A stretch of DNA of 64,000 bases, from positions 68,247,912 through 68,311,911 of the forward strand of contig CM043963.1 of assembly GCA_014529385.2 (NCBI GenBank), in the 5' to 3' direction. Both the position numbers and the translations under genes were made by a program. This document shows, piece after piece, positions 56,802-64,000 of this stretch. The notes beneath the pieces are model-generated. The model did not search any database. It worked only from the letters and a program-made list of their open reading frames with translations, and was not told the DNA's origin. This stretch comes from Adiantum capillus-veneris. Taxonomy: Eukaryota; Streptophyta; Polypodiopsida; Polypodiales; Pteridaceae. Every line of letters starts with the position of its first letter. Positions within the stretch are counted from its first letter, which is position 1.

Positions 56802-58396
56802 CTACCCTACACCTAACTGCTTGCGAAAATGCGCAAAGCTCTCTGAGGGAAGTCCTTTTGTAAGTAGATCAGCAGGATTTTCTGCGGTGTGAACTTTGAC
56901 AAGATGAAGTTGCTTATCCTCGAGCATTTCCCTGATGAAATGATACTTCACATCCACATGCTTTGTCTTTGAGTGATAAACTGGATTGCGAGCCAATTGT
57001 ATAGCACTTTGAATATCACAATATAACACAGGCATCTCTTCTTTGATTCCCAAATCTGTTACTAGTCGATTAAGCCAAATTGATTCTTTGCATGCCTTTG
57101 ATGTTGCAACATATTCAGCCTCTGTAGTAGACTGAGTAACACAATCTTGTAATCTAGAACGCCATGATACTGCTCCACCAGTCAATGTAAAGACATACCC
57201 TGACGTAGACCTTCGGTTGTCTAAGTCACCTGCATAATCTGAGTCTGTAAAACCCTTTACACTTAGATCCTGACTCCCATAGCATATACGCATACTCTTT
57301 GTAGCTTTCAGGTATCTCAATATTCCTTTCACTGCCTCCCAATGTTTCTTGCCTGGGTTTGACATGTATCGACTTACTACTCCCACTGCAAATGCAATGT
57401 CTGGGAGAGTAGCAATCATTGCATACATCAAACTACCCACTGCAGACGCATATGGAATCTTATCCATTTCAGCCTGTTCTTCCTCAGACACAGGACAATC
57501 TTGTTTGCTAAGTTTCACATATGGTGGCAATGGAACACTCAATGCCTTTCCCTTCTCCATATTGAAATGTTGCAAAACCTTGTCAATATACTCTGTTTGA
57601 GATAACCAAATCAACTTCTTTGATTTGTCTCTCTCAATGCGCATACCAAGTATATGACTTGCCTCACCCATGTCTTTCATGTCAAACGATTTTGCCATCT
57701 TTGACTTCAAAGCTGAAATTTCTTCCAAGTGCTTGCCAGCAATCAACATGTCATCCACATGCAAAATAAGGATCAGCCAACTACCATCCTTAGCTTTCTT
57801 TGTATATAGACAGTGATCGAACTCACTACGTTTGTAGCCTTGAGAAAGCATAAACTTGTGGAATTTATGGTACCATGCCCTCGGTGATTGTTTTAAGCCA
57901 TAAAGACTCTTTAACAACTGGCATACCCAATCTTCCTTGCCTTTCTCAACAAACCCTTCTGGCTGCTGCATGTAAATTTCCACATCTAAATCACCATGCA
58001 AGAACGCTGTCTTGACATCCATTTGGTGCAACACCAAATCTAATATGGCAACCAATGCAAGAAAGCATCTCAATGTAGTCATCTTGACCACCGGAGAGAA
58101 GACTTCATCAAAGTCAATGCCTTGTTCTTGCTTAAAGCCCTTGGCAACAAGCCTTGCTTTGTACTTTGGCTGACTATCATGAGCGGTGATCTTATACCTG
58201 TAAACCCATTTACAGGGTAGAGCCTTTTTGCCCCGTGGTAATTTAACTAGCTTCTATGTCTAGCTGTCATCTCTGACTGCATGGCCAATTTCCAATTCCT
58301 GGAGTCCTTCATTTGCATTGCTTCCTTGTAACATGAAGGCTCATTGCAATCAGTCAACATGACATAGTTCATAGATGGAACAAACCTATCAAGAGG
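56802..58396 (-). pseudogene. pol: copia copy 2: RT and RNase H part of pol
   Basis: The long open piece 58091-56802 has QMDVKTAFLHGDLDVEIYM, SLYGLKQSPRAWY and LHVDDMLIAG, where the usual YVDD is HVDD, and RNase H to ADLLTKGLP. Upstream of it, 58396-58092 is out of frame. A 13-bp deletion near 58255-58262 (compared with 16140-16165 of copy 1) shifts the frame, and a TGA stands where copy 1 has CGA (58397-58399 region). Otherwise the domain order and spacing are complete. Confidence 0.9.
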
Positions 58397-60769
58397 TCAC
58401 GTGACACGTCCAGATCTACGCACAATAGGTGGCTCAGGCTCAGCCACAACCTGTGGTTCCACTCTATCCTGTCCTTGCTCCTCTTGAGCCCTGACATTTT
58501 GTCTTGCACGTGCAGGTCCATCTTCTTGGAAGACAACTCTTCTAATCTCCTCATCCCTCTCTGGTTTAGAATGATATTTGGATTCATCAAAGTGAACATC
58601 ATTGCTGCGGACAACCTTTCTGGATTCGGGATCCCAAAGTCTGTACCCCATCTCACCAGAATTACCATAGCCTAGAAAGATGCACTTTCTACTCTTTGGC
58701 TCATGTTTGTTCCTAAATTCCTTTGGAACGTGAGTATATGCCTCACAGCCAAAGACTCTGAGATGCTTGTATGAGGGCATTTTGCCTGACCATACCATCT
58801 CTGGCGCTGAATCCTTCTGCAAAACCTTGCTAGGAGATCTATTTACAAGATGAACAGCTGTTGATACAGCTTCAACCCAAAACCCATTTGGCAGCTGTGC
58901 ATTAGACAACATACTTCTGACCTTCTCTTGTATGGTCCTATTCATCCTCTCAGCAACACCATTTTGAGGAGGATTGTAAGGAGCAATAAGTTCACGTTTT
59001 ATACCTTTTGACTCACAGAAGTCCTGAAAGGCCTTTGAAACATACTCTCCACCATGGTCAGTGCGTAAGCATTTAAGCTTCTTGCCACTCTGATTCTCCA
59101 CAAGTGTCACAAACATTTTGAAAACACTAAACGCTTCATCCTTGTGCTTGAGAAAGTAAACCCATACTTTCCTCGAGTAATCATCTATAAATGTCATAAA
59201 GTAAGAAGCTCCCCCTAGAGATAGGTTAGGCATAGGTCCACACAAATCACTATGAACAAGTGCCAACTGTGTATCTCTTCTACTGCTTCTATGCTTATGT
59301 GGCTGCTGTGTTTGCTTACCATACAGACAATGTTCACAGAATTCAAAATCATTAAATGAAAAGCCAGGCAAATAACCAGAACGAGACAAGATTTCCATTC
59401 CCTTCTTGGACATATGTCCTAAACGGCAATGCCACAAAGAAACGTTCGGCTGCTCGGTTACATTGATTACATTATTAGAGACATTTGATACATAAATCAT
59501 GTAAAGTCCTCCAGAATTTACTCCATGTGCTACTGTCATAGAACCCTTGGATATCTTCCACATGTTCTGTCCAAAAGTGGTGACGTAGCCAGCATCATCA
59601 AGTAAACTTGTGCTGATCAAGCTCTTTGTAATTGCGGGAACATGTCTCACATTCTTCAGCGTGAAAGAAGAGCCATTCTTAAACTTCAATTGTACATATC
59701 CAACACCTAAGATCTCACATGTCTGCCCATTGCCTAGCCGAACATGATCTTTAGTGGTCACATAAGAGGTAAACCACTCCTTGTTTGGAGACACATGAAG
59801 TGATGCCCCTGAGTCTATAATCGAGTCACTCAGTGCATTTCCATCAGATGCTGTAAGAAGAGCTGAGTCCATTGTATTCTTCAAGAAGTAGATGTCTCCT
59901 GACACTAGACTGTCATCCTCTGCAACAGTGTTTGTCACATTTATTTCTTGAATCTTCATTGAGGACTTGTCCTTCTCACCATGGTCTTCAGCTTTCTCTT
60001 TGCCTTTTTCTGCTTTCCATTCTCTGCAGTCTCTTTTCATGTGACCCTTCTTGCCACAATGGTAGTATTCTATGTCACTCTTGCCTTTAGCACTGCGGGA
60101 CTTGCTACGAGACTGATTCCTCTTTCCACCTTTGTACTTTTCTTTGGTCCTTTCCCTGACAACTAAGGTTGTTCCTTTGCCTTTGTCCATTGTCTTTCTA
60201 TTGGTTTCTTCAGTAAGCAGACTTCCTTCTACACCTGCTATGTTCAAACCATCTGGAGGTGCAGAATTACTCAAAGCTGTGCGAAAAGTGTCCCAACTTT
60301 CCGGCAATGTGATCAACAGGAACATAGCTCTAACAGGTTCATCAAACTTGACACCTTGAGCTGACAACTGACTATAGATTGTGTTGAATTCATTCAGATG
60401 ATTGGACATAGGTGTCCCTTCTTTCATCTTCAAGTCAACAAGCTTCTTAAGCCAATATACCTGTGAAGCTGCACTCTGCTTCTCATAAAGATCACTCAGC
60501 TTTAACCATGCTTGATAAGCCGACATCTCGTCTGCTACATTGAAGTAAACGCTTTCTACCAAAGTCAGCATAATGGTAGAAAGTGCCAATTCATCCATTT
60601 CGCTCCATTCATCTTCGTCCATATCTTCTGGTTTTATCCCCTTGAGCTTTATAGGTTTTATCTGCTTCTTTTGTACCAACACGTGCCAAATCTGCTTCTT
60701 CCACAATGGGAAATTGGTTCCATCCAGCTTCTTGATATTGTAAAGAGCAGTGTCCTGTGATCCAGCCAT
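58397..60769 (-). pseudogene. gag-pol: copia copy 2: gag-protease-integrase frame (790 codons)
   Basis: Open from ATG 60769 to a TGA. Gag spans about 1-230. The zinc knuckle (234-248) reads YYHCGKKGHMKRDC: the first cysteine is Tyr, while copy 1 keeps it. Protease has the intact IIDSGASLH (about 317-325). The pre-integrase region has WHCRLGHM...CEHC, and the integrase core has HSDLCGPM, LRTDHGGEY and PPQNGVAERMN for D, D and E. The final part leads into RT but stops at a TGA in a context (acg tga) that differs from copy 1 (acg cga) by one C-to-T change at a CpG. It would give a product without RT. Confidence 0.92.
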
Positions 60770-61866
60770 AGCTACGCTTCACAGTAGTTTACTTTTCTGG
60801 GAAAAATTCGGCAAAGTTTCCCCTGTAAACTGACCTCTGAACCAATATCAACCTATCAAATGAACCAAGAAAGCTTCAGATTCTGCAGAAATTTTGGCAG
60901 AGTCTCCTTTGTAAAATGGCTCTGGTGTACTAAAAACAGACCAAAAAACAGCTCAAAAAACACTGTCTCTCTGACACTGTAAGTTGCGGGTAAACCTGTC
61001 CTGCACCTGTACTGTCTCTCACTGTCCTGTCACTGTCCTATAAGCATAGACTGCGACAATGCCTCAACGGCACTAAAGCAAAGATGCAATCCCAACTGTC
61101 TAACTCATAGTCAATACATCCTAGCTGCCTATCTAAGGGTGCTCGAGGGATCGCTCCAAGACCTGTATCACCGAAAGGATCTCAACATTCGAGAATCCCC
61201 AAGCTCAATAAAACCTCACTCGACCCTCAACAAAGGCTGCAGTAAATCTGACAGTACATAGACATCCCACAAAGTCATACATCCACAAATTTCCCATTGT
61301 ATGCTGTAACTGCTGCGGCGATTGTTTGCTGCGTGACTCACAGCCAGCAAACCCTCAACAGACATACATAATCTCTGACAATACATACCATGTGGAAGTA
61401 CCTTGAATGTCAGGATGAAATGTGGAATATCAAGCAGCAAACACAAGCTACCTGATGAACTAGTGGATGTCGCCTACAGTCTGTGTGTAGATGCGCCCGT
61501 GTCATATGTGACACGCCTCCAAGAACTGTGAGCCGTCCTTCGATGTGTAGACATCCACAAATCAACACTCTGGGAGTGTCTATATCCTCAGCACCTGCAG
61601 TTGTAGGCCGAAAACCCCAAATTTGCAGAGTTGGATCTGCACCCGCTGAGACTACGTAGTCGAAAATGGCCTGCGCAGACCTTTGTCGAAGTCGAACGGT
61701 GGCCGAGATGACCTCAGAATGAAATTCTGAGAACACCAAGCCCTTCGGGCTATCCCACAGGATTTGGGGCCGTGTCTTCGCCTATCGAATTTCACTCCAA
61801 TCTGAGCTGGTGACTCTAGCCTCCTACAGTGCTGCCCCGAGCCTCGATCTGAGCTCTGATACCAGT
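60770..61866 (-). other. Leader of copia copy 2
   Basis: Same untranslated leader as in copy 1, with TGGTATCAGAGC beside the 5' LTR. Small substitutions only. Confidence 0.75.
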
Positions 61867-62050
61867 TGAAGGAGTACGAGCGGAAGTGCGACGCGAGAGA
61901 GAAGAAGAGCACGACGATATGGTGAACTCGCTCTACTGTAATGTGTAGAGCATAGTGAGTTCTTATTAGGTTTTTACAAAAGAATATGTGTACATACCTG
62001 GCGGCCCGCCCACTTACCTGGGCGACCACATTGGGCTTTATACCCCAACA
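61867..62050 (-). repeat. 5' LTR of copia copy 2
   Basis: 184 bp. It lacks 8 bp (GAGTGCGA region) present in the other three copies of this LTR. Confidence 0.9.
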
Positions 62051-63597
62051 TGTATTACTTCTGTGATCCATGGAGTTCTCTCAAAAATCCATGAAAGTAC
62101 TCCATTGGTCTCTTTGGGCACCTCAATAGCACCCAACCACCAAATGTCTTTCTCTGATTGCACGCTAAAAGATAGGGTGGGATATGGCTCGACTGAATCC
62201 CTTCGCTTGGTTTGCAGAAGGGCCTCGTTCATTAGAGTGACACTTAGCCTCTCTAACCTTCGGCCTTTCCCTATTTGACACTCATCGAGTTTCAGCACAA
62301 AAGCGACTTTTGTGCCAAGCACTACAAAATAAATAGTGCTAAGACCTTAAACTTCAGCGTCTATGATAAGAATAATACCAAAGAAAAAAAAAAAGTGTGT
62401 CACCTTTTTCAGGTAACTCGTAAAATCTAAGCATGGCTTCTTGAAGCCTTCTAAGATCCACGAAAATATTGTTCCACATTGTGTAAGGAAAGCCCTTCTC
62501 CGAAGGTCTTATGGATTGTTTCTTACCTTTTCCCCTTGTCTTTGTTGCGCACGAAGCATAAAGGGAAGTTGGCATTGTGTCCTCAATGTGTAGGTATGTC
62601 CCAACGCGGGAGAACACATCTTCGTTTGTGGCCTTCTTTGCGATCTTGACCTTGTGAGGAACAGGAAATAGGTTTTCCACAATGCCATGTTCTTTGAGGG
62701 CATCCTTTAGGAGTTGAAAAATAGCCTGATAGGCTTTGGTGCTGATTCCAGCCTCATCACAAGCTTGTTGAACATCATCATCACTAACCACATTTCTTAA
62801 TTTACGCATAAGGTCCTTGGTGACTGCATCCTTAATGTGCTTACCTCCAGGTGATTGTAAGATAGAAATCACGTCCTCAGTATTGAGACAACTAGTGAGA
62901 AGGTTGACTCGATTATCTTGGCTTGTTCCACCGCATGCCTCCTGGATGAAGTTTCTGGCAACAAATAAACATAAATGTTAGAAAATAGTGTGAAGTAAGA
63001 ATGCATCATGCAAGTAAAGACCAAATCACCTTGTGGCTGTAACTCGTCGTTTGCGTGCTCCTCTGAAATGTGCAAGAGTTTCAATGGATGAATACGGGCG
63101 TTTGCGTTCCCTTGCACCAAGGGGTGTTTCTTTCAAGTATGTGATGGTGTTGGTAAGCTTCTTGATGTGGGACTCCTTTTCTTGCATTTGTTGTTCAAGA
63201 CTTTTAACTACCCTCTCCGAAGAGGCAACACTCTCTTGTAATGCCGTCGTCTTGAGGTAAAGAGCTTGACATTCGTGCATCCACATATGCAAAGAAGCAC
63301 TTGCACCCATACACAACCGCTTGCAATAGCCTAACAAGCCTGCTTCTCCCCTCCCAAGAAATTGAAGGAATGTGGAAAGGCTATTAAACGGTGGATGGAA
63401 GTGGCTTATAGGATCGTAAGGGTACAAATGGCCATCCACCCAAATGTCAACATTGGTCTCACAAGCGGTGCGACGTTTTGATCACCCTCACTAGTGGTCT
63501 TCGGTGCAAATGCCGTGGGTAAGCGAATATGTATGCTTTTGGTGTGCGGAGTACGTGGTGGTGGAAGCAAACCATTTGTGATGTCCGTGAGCACCAT

Positions 63598-64000
63598 GGA
63601 AGCTGTTGCGTGAGGAAGCAAATGATGAAAAGATAGAGGGGGAAGGGTAGAGAGGCCGAGCAGGATGGGAGGAGAGAAGGAAGGAGGGGGGGGAGGGAGA
63701 GATTGGGGAGGAGGAGGAAGGTAGGGGCAAAGAGGGAGAGGAGAGGGAGAGGGAGAGAGGAGGGAGGAGGGAGGAGGAGGAGACAACAAAATGTTTATTA
63801 CTTTTTGGGGGAAAAGATTTTTGAAAAAATGGACTTTCTAAGCTTCTGGGTTAAAAAATGGGTCAAAAAATGAATTTTGGATATGTATATATGTTGGGAG
63901 GGAGTTTTAAGTAAAAAACAAATAAAAATGAATTTTTTTATAAAAAGTCAAATTTTGACTCTTTTTGACCCACGGAATTGCTGATGTGGACACACCCCTA
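63598..64000. other. Right flank of the four-gene cluster
   Basis: A purine-rich GGGAGGAGG tract (63640-63780) is the CT-rich leader of the transposase-like gene on the minus strand. Beyond 63785 the sequence is AT-rich with AAAAAGTCAAAATTTTGACT and similar motifs, and ends at TGTGGACACACCCC. No gene and no defined terminus; the element may extend past the window. Confidence 0.45.

Larger units (their letters stand above)
56521..62050 (-). mobile_element. Ty1/copia retrotransposon copy 2
   Basis: 5530 bp with LTRs 56521-56712 (192 bp) and 61867-62050 (184 bp, 8 bp lost in the GAGAGAG stretch). Target duplication is TGTAT (56516-56520, 62051-62055). The Met-type primer site is on the minus strand just inside the 5' LTR, with a purine tract at 56713-56725. 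Same family and orientation as copy 1, without the nested element. It landed in a coding exon of the transposase-like gene. Confidence 0.95.
55146..63597 (-). pseudogene. Transposase-like gene of the four-gene cluster, split by copia copy 2
   Basis: Exons (minus): 63597-63030, 62954-62404, 62321-62051 continuing at 56515-55597, and 55520-55146. Introns are 75, 82 and 76 bp, all GT-AG, and every join keeps frame. Motifs in order: VAFVLKLDECQIG, WLGAIEVPKETNG, WHLGGDLKTIKCFRGCKQGASS with CPFC, FPLSNVHFCTLHAFMRIFDRLL, then NITHYM/HILFAHGAFFMHKY and FSTQGMEKSHYRARGVYF. This layout recalls a large family of uncharacterised transposase-like proteins (LGGD..., C..C, QG.EK) common in invertebrate and lower-plant genomes. 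That is from memory, not a search. Lesions: the copia insertion, a TAG at 56497-56499, and a frame change near 63480. The N-terminal exon has a coiled-coil stretch (SVASSERVVKSLEQQMQEK). Other roles cannot be excluded. Confidence 0.7.

Noticed and set aside
62050-62065. GTAATA as an intron donor next to the copia insertion
   Set aside because: Without the copia the intron would be about 27 bp; the two sides already share one frame.
49100-63800. An endogenous giant-virus fragment
   Set aside because: A histone and clustered genes fit, but no capsid, polymerase or ATPase gene was seen, and spliceosomal introns and a transposase-like gene fit a transposon better.
48681-63996. GTGGACACAC at both flanks of the cluster as terminal repeats
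   Set aside because: Only 10 bp, in direct rather than inverted orientation, and without a matching duplication.

Overview
This window looks like a transposon-dense stretch of a land-plant nuclear genome. It holds Ty1/copia and Ty3/gypsy elements with tRNA-Met-type primer sites, CACTA TNP2 relatives, spliceosomal GT-AG introns and an RPW8-type NLR immune receptor. A non-seed plant with a large genome (fern-like) is my guess from the NLR and transposase styles. That is inference, not proof. Almost every kilobase is a mobile element or its remains. No tRNA, rRNA or CRISPR was seen.

Layout. 1-0.65 kb: remnant of a CACTA TNP2 transposase (minus). 1.5-12.1 kb: a long CA/TG-rich microsatellite split by a complete 9.05-kb Ty3/gypsy element (2436-11487, + strand; LTRs about 98% alike; gag and pol in one frame separated by a UAG; two RNase H domains). 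12.2-14.4 kb: a decayed transposon gene and minisatellites. 14.4-22.2 kb: Ty1/copia copy 1 (minus; TSD ACGAT), its gag interrupted by a 2.27-kb non-coding LTR element (18007-20278; TSD CTTGC). 22.2-28.3 kb: a LINE tail split by a decayed chromovirus (22557-28146). 29.2-40.6 kb: an RPW8-NB-ARC-LRR gene (minus, five exons) with a 7.74-kb intron. The intron holds a 428-bp tandem repeat, a TNP2-like transposase remnant, a multi-exon Lys-rich gene on the opposite strand and a hAT-like MITE. 40.6-49 kb: AT-rich intergenic sequence with microsatellites, small duplications and one GC-rich solo LTR.

49.1-63.8 kb is the most unusual part: a compact cluster of four genes in convergent pairs. Two unrecognised genes (A, 49382-50722; B, 50968-52545) point right. 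A transposase-like gene (63597-55146) and a histone H3-like gene with a tail of about 210 residues (55023-54127) point left. Between the two pairs lies an array of three long palindromes (52.7-54.0 kb), itself bounded by inverted repeats. A second Ty1/copia copy (56521-62050; TSD TGTAT) has split the transposase-like gene inside its coding exon. Removing the copia and one TSD puts the two halves in the same frame. I infer that this cluster is a large, possibly undescribed multi-gene DNA transposon that has captured a histone H3. Its ends were not resolved.

How parts work together: the LTR elements are self-contained (gag packages RNA, pol copies and integrates it), but every copy except perhaps the first gypsy carries lesions. 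The NLR would be a helper-type immune receptor if its one frameshift is not real. In the four-gene cluster the transposase-like protein would be expected to mobilise the unit, and the H3-like protein could act on chromatin at the donor or target. Both roles are hypotheses.
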